From contig CAITIE010000084.1 of NCBI GenBank assembly GCA_903892355.1, positions 1-64,000 of the forward strand: DNA of 64,000 nt, in the 5' to 3' direction. Positions within the stretch are counted from its first letter, which is position 1; each line of letters starts with the position of its first letter. The notes under the pieces are model-generated. The model ran no database searches. It saw only the letters and a program-made list of their open reading frames with translations, and had not been told where the DNA came from. This DNA is from an uncultured Pirellula sp. (lineage in GTDB: Bacteria > Planctomycetota > Planctomycetia > Pirellulales > Pirellulaceae). Below, piece by piece: positions 54,361 through 62,864 of this stretch. The position numbers and the translations under genes were made by a program.

Positions 54361-56448
54361 TCATCCGGCCCCGAGAGGCCCTATGGGGGCGGGGGTATTG
54401 TCGACGGCTGACGCAGCGGTCTCTTTGGCGACCAGAGGCTGTTCGACGGCAGAGTTTTCCGCTTTCTTGAGAGCGTGGATGCTTTGCCCGATGAGGGAGG
54501 TGATTTCGTTCTCGTCGAGTTCTTCGCGTTCCATCAATGCGTCTTTAAGGCGTTCGAGTTCCTCGCGGCGAGTGTGGAGCATGTCCATGGCGCGTCGATC
54601 GGCACCGCGGAGAGTATCTCCCATTTCGGCATCGATCATTTCTTGGGTCTTTTCGCTGAACTGGCGTTGTTGGTGGATTTCTCGACCGAGGAAGGGGTCG
54701 CTATCGGAGAGTTTGTAGGAAACAGGTCCGAGTTTCATACTCATGCCCCAATGGGAGACCATCCGTCGAGCGAGCGATGTCGCTCGTTCGAGGTCGTTCT
54801 CGGCGCCGACGGAGGTTTCGTCGTACACGATCCGCTCTGCGGCGCGGCCTGCGAGGAGAACGACGAGTTGGTCTCGAATTTCGCTTTCGGACATGTTCAT
54901 GCGGTCTTCGGAAGGAAGGATTTGGGTGCTTCCGAGGGACTGGCCGCGGGGAACGATGGTCACTTTATGAACCCGCTGGGCACCTGGGAGGAACCACGCG
55001 GCCAAGGTATGTCCGGCTTCGTGGTAGGCGGTTTTCTCTTTCTCCGTCGGGAGCATGACTTCTTCGCGCTTTGCCCCCATGAGGACTTTGTCGCGAGCGT
55101 AGTCAAAGTCTTCCATGGCGACGCGGGTTTTGTCGTGCCGAGCGGCCCACAATGCAGCTTCGTTGACGATATTGCGAATGTCTGCACCGGTGAGTCCGAC
55201 GGTGGCTTCGGCCAGTCGATGCAGATCGACATCGTTGTCGAGAGGGACATCGCGCACGTGGACTTTAAAGATCTCCTGGCGACCTTTAAGGGTTGGCCGA
55301 CCTACGGTGACATGCCGATCGAATCGACCGGGGCGAAGAAGTGCGGGGTCGAGCACGTCAGGGCGGTTGGTTGCGGCCATGACGATGACCGACTCACTGG
55401 GGGAAAATCCATCCATTTCGCTGAGGATCTGGTTCAACGTTTGTTCGCGTTCATCGTGCCCACCGCCGAGTCCAGCGCCACGCTGTCGGCCCACGGCATC
55501 GATTTCGTCGATGAAGATAATGCCGGGGGCGTTTTCTTTGGCGGTGGCGAACAGATCGCGAACGCGGGACGCACCCACGCCGACGAACATTTGAATGAAC
55601 TCGCTGCCGTTCACCGAATAGAACGCAACCCCTGCTTCACCGGCCACCGCACGGGCCAAAAGGGTTTTGCCCGTACCTGGAGGGCCGTTCAGCAGGACCC
55701 CTTTGGGCACACGACCACCGAGCTTTTGAAATTTTTCCGGAGAGCGCAGGAACTCAACGATTTCCTTGAGGTCTGCTTTGACACCCTCGAGGCCCGCGAC
55801 ATCATCAAAGGTGACATGCTGGTCGCTGGGCTCGAATCGTTTTGCGGTTGAGCGTGTGAAGCTGTTGAGAAACCCACCCCCCATCATGTTTTCACGCGAG
55901 CGACGCATGAACATGTAGAGACCGGCGCCCAGCAGCAAGAGGGACGCAAAGGAGAGCAGCAGGTAGAGCGTGTTCGCACTGTTGGTTGAAACCACATCGT
56001 AAACGAAGGGTTCTTGGCCCGAGGTGGCTTCTGTCGATTGGGCTTTTGCTCGAAGTTTCTCAAGCCGATCAAAAAGTTCGCGTCGGACTTCACCATCGGT
56101 GGGGATGACCACTTCGAAGCGACGGTTGAGCCGCTCCAGGGTACCGTCGGACAGCGATTTGGGTTTTACGGGTTTGTCGAAGGCGTCGTAGGTGATCGGG
56201 CGCTCCGGGGCGACTTTAAACGTTCCTTCGATGGCTGTCGGGTAGACGGTGAGCCGTTGGATATTCTCGCGATCGAGTTGTTCGAGAAAAAAGCTATAGT
56301 CGATCCGCGAACTCAGCGGCGAGCCTGCTAAGAAAAGCATGGCGAAAACCGCGGTGAGAACGATCAGAACCCACCACATTCCGTTTGGACGGCGCGTGGA
56401 GGAGGGCGTTGGCGTGCTGCCTTTGAATTCCTGAGGTTTTTGGTTCAT
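54361..56448 (-). CDS. ftsH: ATP-dependent zinc metalloprotease FtsH
   Basis: The 695-aa membrane protease has an N-terminal helix near residues 24-42, a periplasmic FtsH extracellular domain, and a second helix near 161-181. The AAA module carries Walker A GPPGTGKT at 255-262, Walker [12 protein letters not shown] and the SRH region [19 protein letters not shown]. The M41 protease domain has HEAGH at 476-480, with the third zinc ligand expected in [10 protein letters not shown]. It degrades membrane and misfolded proteins as a hexamer. The C-terminal tail is short. It is upstream of rsgA in the same operon. Confidence 0.98.
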   Translation of the reverse strand: MNQKPQEFKGSTPTPSSTRRPNGMWWVLIVLTAVFAMLFLAGSPLSSRIDYSFFLEQLDRENIQRLTVYPTAIEGTFKVAPERPITYDAFDKPVKPKSLSDGTLERLNRRFEVVIPTDGEVRRELFDRLEKLRAKAQSTEATSGQEPFVYDVVSTNSANTLYLLLSFASLLLLGAGLYMFMRRSRENMMGGGFLNSFTRSTAKRFEPSDQHVTFDDVAGLEGVKADLKEIVEFLRSPEKFQKLGGRVPKGVLLNGPPGTGKTLLARAVAGEAGVAFYSVNGSEFIQMFVGVGASRVRDLFATAKENAPGIIFIDEIDAVGRQRGAGLGGGHDEREQTLNQILSEMDGFSPSESVIVMAATNRPDVLDPALLRPGRFDRHVTVGRPTLKGRQEIFKVHVRDVPLDNDVDLHRLAEATVGLTGADIRNIVNEAALWAARHDKTRVAMEDFDYARDKVLMGAKREEVMLPTEKEKTAYHEAGHTLAAWFLPGAQRVHKVTIVPRGQSLGSTQILPSEDRMNMSESEIRDQLVVLLAGRAAERIVYDETSVGAENDLERATSLARRMVSHWGMSMKLGPVSYKLSDSDPFLGREIHQQRQFSEKTQEMIDAEMGDTLRGADRRAMDMLHTRREELERLKDALMEREELDENEITSLIGQSIHALKKAENSAVEQPLVAKETAASAVDNTPAPIGPLGAG

Positions 56449-56788
56449 AAGCCCAATCGGATCGTTAGGAACAACGGGGCCCTACGCCCCTCGATAGCAT
56501 TTCGATTCGAATTGTAGCCGATTGGTGAACTTCTAGGCAGTACTACCCAATCTTGGGTGGCTGATATCGAAGACTTGATTTGGAGTTCTTGGCGGAACTG
56601 TCGGTCGGGGTGTTTGTAGGGGAGGGGGGCCGGGAATGTTGCCATTGGCACGCCCACCGGTTTTTGCTACTCCCAACATGTCATGAATCTGCGGTTGCTC
56701 GGCGACAACGGTTCCGAGTCCCTGTACGGGTGTTAATCCGTAGCAGAGGGACACTCCGGCGAACTGAGTTTTATGAGGTGTTTCAATC
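56449..56788. other. 340-base divergent spacer between ftsH and FlgN-like gene
   Basis: No coding sequence was recognised. It should hold the promoter of the ftsH-rsgA operon and of the flagellar genes to the right. A ribosome site GAGGTG is at 56775-56780. Confidence 0.5.
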
Positions 56789-57244
56789 ATGCCCACGACG
56801 GAAAAGCTTTACGAATTGATGGAGTCCAAATTGCGGTTGCTCACGGAATTGCATTCGTTGGCAATCCAGCAATCGGACTTAGTTTCCGGACAAGAGCTGT
56901 CCGAATTGATGTCGTTGCTGGGTCGGAAGCAGCGATTGATGGATACATTGATGGAGATCCAGGTCGATCTGGTTCCTTATGCTTCCGAGGATCCCGAGGA
57001 GCGGATTTGGCGATCGGAAGAACGCCGACGGGAGTGTCAAGCGGTCAAAACACGATGCGATCGGTTGGTGGGCGAGCTTTTGGTCATGGAAAACAGAGCC
57101 ATCGACAACATGGCGCTCCAGCGCGAGGTGGTCGCAAGCCAGTTGCAGCAAGTGACCGATGCCTCCCGGCTATCCCGAGCCTATGAATCATCGTCCGGAG
57201 GCGAGTTTCAGGCGGACGGCGGGGCGTTGTCCTATACAGGTTAA
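56789..57244 (+). CDS. FlgN-like flagellar export chaperone
   Basis: The 151-aa protein is almost entirely helical with heptad-like Leu/Met spacing (LYELMESKLRLLTELHSLA, LMSLLGRKQRLMDTLMEIQ, LVGELLVMENRAIDNM). It fits the FlgN family (PF05130), which chaperones hook-associated proteins FlgK and FlgL. Its position 76 bases before flgB supports a flagellar role. FlgN sequences are poorly conserved, so FliT or another small coiled-coil flagellar protein is possible. Confidence 0.6.
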   Translation: MPTTEKLYELMESKLRLLTELHSLAIQQSDLVSGQELSELMSLLGRKQRLMDTLMEIQVDLVPYASEDPEERIWRSEERRRECQAVKTRCDRLVGELLVMENRAIDNMALQREVVASQLQQVTDASRLSRAYESSSGGEFQADGGALSYTG

Positions 57245-57320
57245 TGTTCCGGGCAGGTTGATCCCCAAATCGGTTTTGTGCTTCAAGACCTTCCCTTTTG
57301 TGAGTTCATGAGGAAAAACG

Positions 57321-57770
57321 ATGTTTCCATCGATGTTCAACAGCGGCGTGAACCGGGCGTTGGAGGAAACGGTCGCATTTGCCGAGCGCCGGCATCAAAT
57401 CTTGGCCGGGAATGTCGCGAACATGGACACTCCGGATTACAAGACCAAGGATCTTTCGGTCGACGATTTTCAGGAGAGTCTCAAGGGGATGCTCAAGCAG
57501 GCGAAGGGCGGAGCTGGTTCCGTTTCGCCGGGCGAGTCAGCAGGCCTAAGCGGATCGAGAGAGCCAATGCGTCTTTCCAAGGAACAAGCCATTCAGGAGG
57601 TTCGAGACGCGTCCAAGCAGGTCGTCTATCATGACGGCAGCGACGATAATCTGGAAACGCAGATCACTCAGATCTCCAAAAACCAAGGGATGCATTCGGT
57701 TGCAGTCGCCTTGCTCAAATCCCAGTACCGCTCGTTGCAAACAGCGATCAGCGGCAGCGTTAATGTCTAG
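57321..57770 (+). CDS. flgB: Flagellar basal-body rod protein FlgB
   Basis: The 149-aa protein has the rod signature at residues ~26-46 (RRHQILAGNVANMDTPDYKTKDL) and a C-terminal helix (MHSVAVALLKSQYRSLQTAISG) like axial proteins that coil together. FlgB forms the proximal rod. A middle segment of ~50 residues (KQAKGGAGSVSPGES ...) is Ser/Gly-rich, usual for FlgB. GAGGAAA precedes the ATG. flgC and fliE, which usually follow flgB, are not next to it; the next gene is on the other strand. Confidence 0.92.
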   Translation: MFPSMFNSGVNRALEETVAFAERRHQILAGNVANMDTPDYKTKDLSVDDFQESLKGMLKQAKGGAGSVSPGESAGLSGSREPMRLSKEQAIQEVRDASKQVVYHDGSDDNLETQITQISKNQGMHSVAVALLKSQYRSLQTAISGSVNV

Positions 57771-57802
57771 ACGTTCCGCCGTCTCGCAGTACTGACATTC
57801 CC

Positions 57803-57830
57803 CGAAAGCGGCCTTTTGGGTTCGCTTTTT
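57803..57830 (+). terminator. Hairpin between convergent flgB and serine acetyltransferase genes
   Basis: GAAAGCGGCC pairs imperfectly with GGGTTCGCTTT, and T follows. It is 33 bases after the flgB stop and just before the end of the convergent gene, so it may serve flgB. Confidence 0.45.
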
Positions 57831-58800
57831 AGATTTGGTAGTTCATATCAAAGAGTGCGTCGTCGACCGAGCCGTTTCTGATTTTGAGCTTAGGCTTTTC
57901 GAGAACGACGGTGGAGTGGGGGGCGACGGTAGACGTCACCCAAACGCTGGATCCGATGACGCTGTGATGACCGATCGTGGTTTTGCCGCCGAGGATGGTT
58001 GCGTTGGCATAGATCACCACGTGGTCTTCGATGGTGGGGTGACGTTTCGTACCGCGGACCAATTCGCCGTTGCTATCGGTAGCGAAACTGAGCGCACCGA
58101 GCGTGACGCCCTGGTAGATTTTCACGTGATCACCGATATCGCATGTTTCGCCGATGACCACACCGGTGCCGTGATCGATGAAGAAATGCTCGCCGATCCG
58201 AGCCCCTGGGTGGATGTCGATTCCCGTCTGTTTGTGAGCCCATTCGCTCATCATCCGTGGGATGAACGGAACCTTTAAGCGGAACAATTCGTGGGCGATG
58301 CGATAGATGGTCACCGCTTCGAGGCCTGGAAAGCAGAAGACGATTTCATCGCGATTGGAGACGCTCGGATCCCCTGCGTATGCGGCATCGACGTCTTTGG
58401 CGAGTTGTCCACGAAGTTCTGGGATTTGCTCGAGCAGAGCGATTGCGATTTTTTGCCCTTTGGCCTCGTAATCATCCGCTTCGCGGCAGCCTTCGACGCG
58501 AAGGCCATTGACGCGATCGGCGTGGATCAGGGCGCGAGTGATTTGGGTGGTAAGTCGATCGTGAAGGGAGTCGATCAGGTTTCCCACGTGGTACGTTACG
58601 TTGCCGGCATGAAGTCCCTCTCGGCGTCGAAAACCGGGATAAAAAATATCTTTCAAGTCTTCGATGATTTGAACGACGACTTCGTACTTGGGGAGCGGGC
58701 AGTGGCCAAGGTGGTTGATCCGGTCTGAGGCGTGGTAGGTCTGAACAATCGCATCGGTCAGCCGTGGCAATTGTTCTTTAAGCCTTGAGTCGGAAGCCAT
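57829..58800 (-). CDS. cysE: Serine O-acetyltransferase
   Basis: From ATG 58800 (GGAG seven bases upstream) the protein has 323 aa. The N-terminal half is helical, as in long SATs. The C-terminal half is a left-handed beta-helix of hexapeptide repeats: [51 protein letters not shown] and [15 protein letters not shown]. The HDHG-type catalytic residues lie in FIDHGTG. It makes O-acetylserine for cysteine. Sulfite reductase at the right edge of the window belongs to the same pathway. It interrupts the flagellar genes. Confidence 0.93.
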   Translation of the reverse strand: MASDSRLKEQLPRLTDAIVQTYHASDRINHLGHCPLPKYEVVVQIIEDLKDIFYPGFRRREGLHAGNVTYHVGNLIDSLHDRLTTQITRALIHADRVNGLRVEGCREADDYEAKGQKIAIALLEQIPELRGQLAKDVDAAYAGDPSVSNRDEIVFCFPGLEAVTIYRIAHELFRLKVPFIPRMMSEWAHKQTGIDIHPGARIGEHFFIDHGTGVVIGETCDIGDHVKIYQGVTLGALSFATDSNGELVRGTKRHPTIEDHVVIYANATILGGKTTIGHHSVIGSSVWVTSTVAPHSTVVLEKPKLKIRNGSVDDALFDMNYQI

Positions 58801-59296
58801 TGAAGTTCGCTCCAAAGGGGGATATTTTCGCTCCGAAGTGGAGGTCGCTTGGATAGGGAATCAGCACGTCTCGCCAGCGGTCGGCCCATCGGAGTTCTGG
58901 AAATGCTAGCGATCGCGTGGAGTGCTGTTTTTTCGCAGTGCTTTCGTTGGCTTCCAGTATCTTTTGGATCGATTAGTGACGGCGAGGCTAGGGGGCAAAG
59001 TGAGAAACGGTTGTCAGGTTTCGGGCTGGCACGAACGTTTTTTAAACGCAGGCGCATACCTCGATGGAGGACCTAGCGAGAGGAATCGGCCCCTCCTACG
59101 CCGCAACACCGGGAATTTCATTGTATCCGTTTAGGTTTCCCTGTCTTTCCCCCTTTGACTAAGTGGCTCATTTTCTCTCGAAACCTAGATTGGATATCGG
59201 GTACATCCCATTCGGGTCGGTGGCTGAGTTGAGGTGTGGTTTTGACGACCCACGCTCCGCGATCCGCGATGGATCGCAATACGGAGAGGAATTTCC
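58801..59296. other. 496-base spacer upstream of flgI
   Basis: No convincing coding sequence. A short perfect inverted repeat GCGATCC-GCGAT-GGATCGC at 59259-59277 ends six bases before the flgI ribosome site GGAGAGG (59283-59289), so it could influence flgI translation. Confidence 0.5.
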
Positions 59297-60418
59297 ATGG
59301 GGAATGTAGCGAAACGACTGTTGGGTGTATCTGCCGCGATATGGCTATCTGCGCTCTCGGTTCCGGCGTGGGGTGATACCGAACTGACCGTGGGTGATTT
59401 ATGCCGACTCAAGGGACAGGAAGAGAACGTGCTGCAAGGCGTTGGCTTTGTGGTTGGTCTTAAAGGAACCGGCGACGGTGATGGAAACAAGACAATGATG
59501 CGGGCGCTCGCTCGGGCGTTGCAAAATTTTGGAGCCCCGGTGGCAACCGACACCCAAGGCCGATTGTTGGACAAGGAAATGGCGAATGCGAAGAACGTGG
59601 CGATGGTATTCGTGACGGTCAAGGTGCCGCCGGCGGGGGCGGAGCAGGGAGACAAGCTGAGTTGCACGATCAGTGCAACGCATGCGAAGAGTTTGGAGGG
59701 AGGGACGCTGCTGTTGACGCAGTTGCTCGGTCCGAGAGCGGATCGGCCGGAGACATTTGCGCTCGCCCAAGGTCCCATCGTGCTGGACGATCGACGGGTC
59801 CCGACCACCGGGAAGATTGTCGATGGATGCAAAATAGAGCGAGCGATCAAAACACAGTTTACGTTCAATGACAAAATCACGCTGGTGATCGATCCGGATC
59901 ATGCGTCGTTCAACAAGTCGCAGTACATCGAAGATGTCGTCAATGATCACTTGCGAAAAGGGAGCAGGAGTTATTCCAAATCGGGTCCGGCGGTGGCGGA
60001 TGAAAGTTCGAAATTGGCTAAGGCTATCGACCAAGCGCACGTTGAGGTCAGGATTCCTGATGCCTATCGAGATCGTCCGGTTCAGTTCGTCTCGATGGTT
60101 TTGGATATCGATTTGATCAACATTCAAAACTCCCGGCGTGTAGTGATCAACGAGCGGGATGGGACGGTGATCATCGGAGCGGACGTGCTGGTTGCACCCG
60201 TCGCGATTTCGCATAAAAACCTCAGTATTTCGACACGTTCGACGGCCTTGGGGTCTTTTGTCGGGGTCAGTTCCAAAGATGGCGCAACGCCCCCCGCTAC
60301 CTTGAAAAATCTGGTCGATGCGCTCAATGCGCTGAACGTTACCAACGAAGACAAGATCGCGATCATTAAGGCGTTAAAGCGTCAAGGCAACCTGTATGGC
60401 GATGTTGTCGTCGAATGA
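59297..60418 (+). CDS. flgI: Flagellar P-ring protein FlgI
   Basis: The 373-aa protein has a signal peptide and FlgI features: QGVGFVVGLKGTGDGD near residues 47-62, NVAMVFVTVKVPPAG, a long beta-rich middle, and a C-terminal helical region with DALNALNVTNEDKIAIIKALKRQGNL. FlgI assembles into the P ring around the rod in the peptidoglycan layer. A strong ribosome site GGAGAGG is eight bases upstream. flgJ follows with 87 bases between, the usual order flgI-flgJ. Confidence 0.96.
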   Translation: MGNVAKRLLGVSAAIWLSALSVPAWGDTELTVGDLCRLKGQEENVLQGVGFVVGLKGTGDGDGNKTMMRALARALQNFGAPVATDTQGRLLDKEMANAKNVAMVFVTVKVPPAGAEQGDKLSCTISATHAKSLEGGTLLLTQLLGPRADRPETFALAQGPIVLDDRRVPTTGKIVDGCKIERAIKTQFTFNDKITLVIDPDHASFNKSQYIEDVVNDHLRKGSRSYSKSGPAVADESSKLAKAIDQAHVEVRIPDAYRDRPVQFVSMVLDIDLINIQNSRRVVINERDGTVIIGADVLVAPVAISHKNLSISTRSTALGSFVGVSSKDGATPPATLKNLVDALNALNVTNEDKIAIIKALKRQGNLYGDVVVE

Positions 60419-60491
60419 TGAACGATAGCCCCATCGTGGTTTATCACGGACGTTGTCACTGGCGGGGCCGAATGTCGAACACGCGTTTTTC

Positions 60492-60496
60492 GGGAG
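60492..60496 (+). promoter_or_regulatory. Ribosome binding site choosing the flgJ start
   Basis: GGGAG touches ATG 60497 directly but is nine bases from ATG 60506, so the second ATG is the better start. Confidence 0.6.
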
Positions 60497-60505
60497 ATGA
60501 AAATC

Positions 60506-61024
60506 ATGGATATAGCATCGCTACGAAGTCTCGCGTCGAGTCCCATGAATGATGCGAAAGCAAGGATAGAGAGCACGCTGTTGCAGTCTCCCCAAGCGGG
60601 CGCCCTGGCCCATGTCAGCAATGGCGAGAATCGTGCCATCGAATCGGATTTTGGGTCTCAGTTCCATCATCTCATGTCGCAAAACGAACGGCCACGTGAG
60701 CCTGCGTCGTCGCTGGAAATCGAGGCCAGAGAGAGCGCTGGCGATGGGGCTCCGATGGTCAATCGTAAAGGCCCATCGGTCGGTAGTGGGGACGATGCGC
60801 TGGAAAAGGCATTTACCGACTTTGTCGGGCAAACATTGTTCGCACAAGTCCTCTCGTCGATGCGATCTACGCAGCAAGAACCTGCGTATTTTCATGGTGG
60901 GCAAGCCGAAAAGATCTTTCAGGGACAACTTGATCAGATACTCACCGAGGAGATATCCAACGCTTCGGCCGACAAGATCGCCAAGCCGATGTATGACTTG
61001 TTCCGATTGCGTCAGTCCCAGTAG
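60506..61024 (+). CDS. flgJ: FlgJ-type rod-binding protein
   Basis: From ATG 60506 the protein has 172 aa. The last ~75 residues match the rod-binding domain of FlgJ: LEKAFTDFVGQTLFAQVLSSM, EPAYFHGGQAEKIFQGQLDQ and LTEEISNASADKIAK. The muramidase domain found in FlgJ of gammaproteobacteria is absent, as in many other bacteria. The N-terminal ~95 residues are low-complexity, rich in Ser, Ala and Glu. It scaffolds rod assembly in the periplasm. Confidence 0.88.
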   Translation: MDIASLRSLASSPMNDAKARIESTLLQSPQAGALAHVSNGENRAIESDFGSQFHHLMSQNERPREPASSLEIEARESAGDGAPMVNRKGPSVGSGDDALEKAFTDFVGQTLFAQVLSSMRSTQQEPAYFHGGQAEKIFQGQLDQILTEEISNASADKIAKPMYDLFRLRQSQ

Positions 61025-61642
61025 CGTGTCGACTCGAAACCACGCCAGTTGCGAATTCCCTGGGAAACAACGATGGATTGCAGGGGAATGCTAGCACGCG
61101 ATGTTGCGCTAGCATTTCAAGTTGGCGCAAAATGTTGTGTGATGATTGATTTGTGCGAAACGCTTGTCTAACTTACGCCCTCTCGTGAGTCATCGATGGG
61201 TTTCAAACCATCGGCTTTTCATCCATCGGCTTTTCAGTCATCGATGACGATCATGAGTTGATTCCAACGGCATGACGGGAATTCGGCATGTCGGGATCAC
61301 CAACGGACGGCATCACTTTTCGACAAAGGATCAGCAACTCATCTGGACCATGGAAGGGCTCTACGGGTTGGACGCAATGGTTTAGCGTTCATCGCGAAGA
61401 TCTCTCAGAGAGCGGATACCAAGAGGTGATTCGTGCACGGATTGCACGGGGGCTTTGCGGGTTCATCCGAGACACCACACGAGCGATTCGTTCGACGGGT
61501 GGAGTGATTGGTCAAGGTTTGAGGGCGGGGATTCTTGAATGCGGCGTACCGCATCGCGTGAAGTGTGCTCTGGCCGCGGGTGGTACCGATTGTGGCTCAT
61601 CCCAACATGCGACTTATTTCAGTCTAAAGGAGGATCCTGACG
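61025..61642. other. 618-base spacer after flgJ with hairpin and short repeat
   Basis: An inverted repeat AATGCTAGC / GCTAGCATT (61087-61116) lies 62 bases after flgJ and could end its transcript. At 61208-61237, CCATCGGCTTTTCA is repeated twice at 15-base spacing. An open frame from 61288 runs into the next gene but shows no protein-like features. The ribosome site AAAGGAGG of the next gene is at 61626-61633. Confidence 0.5.
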
Positions 61643-62392
61643 ATGGCTCACAAGCCGCTGATTGGCCTGAATTGCGATTATCGAGGTGCACAACAAGGCA
61701 CGCCCGCATATTGTTATCTTGCTTCTGGGTACTTTGATTCGATCGTGAATGCAGGAGGGATCCCAGTGTTGCTCCCTCCCACCACCGATCATGACAGTCT
61801 CGAGCGAACGCTCGACATGCTCGATGGGTTTGTGCTAGTCGGTGGCGCGGACTTGGATCCACGTAACGATGGTTACATGCTGCACAGCTCGGTACGGCCC
61901 ATGGAACCTCGCCGCGAAGATTTCGATCGTCGATTGGCTCAGGAGGTTTCCAACCGCCGCATGAATCTGCTGGCCATCGGTGTTGGTTTGCAGTTGATCA
62001 ACGTGATCGAAGGTGGCAATCTCTTCTACCATATCCCAGTCGACCTGCCCAACGCGATTCCCCACCGCGATCCCCAGGATCCAAACCATCGTCACTCCTT
62101 GGTGGTCGAGCCCAATTCCATCCTTGGCCGAGTCTACGGCGAAGGGGAGATCCGGGTTACCAGCCGGCATCATATGGCCATCGATCGGCTGGCTGATAGC
62201 TTCCGAGTTACCGCTCGCTGCCAAGACGGCGTGATCGAAGGGATCGAGAGCAAAGTCGAAGATTGGTTCGTGGTTGGCTGCCAATTCCATCCCGAGTCGC
62301 CCGCAGCGAGTGCACTCGACATTCGGATCTTCGAAGAGTTTATCGAGGGTATCCAAGCACGGGCTGGACAATTGTCCTTGGCGGCAGCTTAG
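61643..62392 (+). CDS. Class I glutamine-amidotransferase-like protein (peptidase C26 family) lacking the nucleophile
   Basis: The 249-aa protein follows the gamma-glutamyl-GABA hydrolase/C26 layout: GGIPVLLPP, MLDGFVLVGGADLDPRNDG, a nucleophile elbow, NHRHSLVV, TSRHHMAIDRLAD and VVGCQFHPE with the catalytic His-Glu. The elbow, usually GICRGxQ, reads AIGVGLQ (bases checked), so the catalytic Cys is absent. Hydrolysis by the standard mechanism is therefore unlikely; a binding or regulatory role or a different chemistry is possible. A strong ribosome site AAAGGAGG is nine bases upstream. It is a single-gene unit by position. Confidence 0.85.
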   Translation: MAHKPLIGLNCDYRGAQQGTPAYCYLASGYFDSIVNAGGIPVLLPPTTDHDSLERTLDMLDGFVLVGGADLDPRNDGYMLHSSVRPMEPRREDFDRRLAQEVSNRRMNLLAIGVGLQLINVIEGGNLFYHIPVDLPNAIPHRDPQDPNHRHSLVVEPNSILGRVYGEGEIRVTSRHHMAIDRLADSFRVTARCQDGVIEGIESKVEDWFVVGCQFHPESPAASALDIRIFEEFIEGIQARAGQLSLAAA

Positions 62393-62864
62393 TTGTGGCC
62401 CGGCTGTTTTTTGCGGTGGCACCGGCTGTTTTTGCGGTGGCACCGGCTGTTTTTTGCGGTAGCACCGATGCATGCCGCTTCCCAGCATGAATTACCTCGA
62501 AGCTCCCCTCTCGCTTCGAGGTACGCTTGGTGATGATTCGCTCCGCCGCGTATCGCGTTCGATTCATGGATGAATCGAACGCGGTCCTGTAGCACGAACG
62601 GAAAGTACCCCAAGGATTCGGGGTCGATAGCGCATTGCGATGTCGTCTATCGTTGGCACGGAGGCCACTTTTCGTCTTGCTGCGAAGCGAAATCTCGAAA
62701 GAGAAGTTCGGTTCCTCCCGGTATCGCCTGCAGAGTATCGCCTGAGGAGTATCGACTTAAGAGCGTTCGACAAGAATGGTGTTTCTGTCGCCGCTGGAGC
62801 GGTTGGTACGTGACGCACCAACCGCACTCTTGAGCGAAGCAGTCATGAGCGAAGCAAATAGTCG
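62393..62864. other. 472-base spacer with tandem repeat
   Basis: This stretch separates the convergent amidotransferase-like and sulfite reductase genes. It contains the 22-bp tandem repeat at 62401-62465. No coding sequence or clear terminator was seen. Confidence 0.5.
62401..62465 (+). repeat. 22-bp tandem repeat, three units
   Basis: Units of 22, 21 and 22 bases start with CGGCTGTTTTTTGCGG and end in GGCAC or AGCAC. They begin nine bases after the stop of the amidotransferase-like gene. Confidence 0.95.

Noticed and set aside
61288-61737. Open frame of 149 codons upstream of the amidotransferase-like gene
   Set aside because: It overlaps the strong ribosome site and the first 95 bases of the next gene, and shows no protein features such as motifs or hydrophobic pattern.
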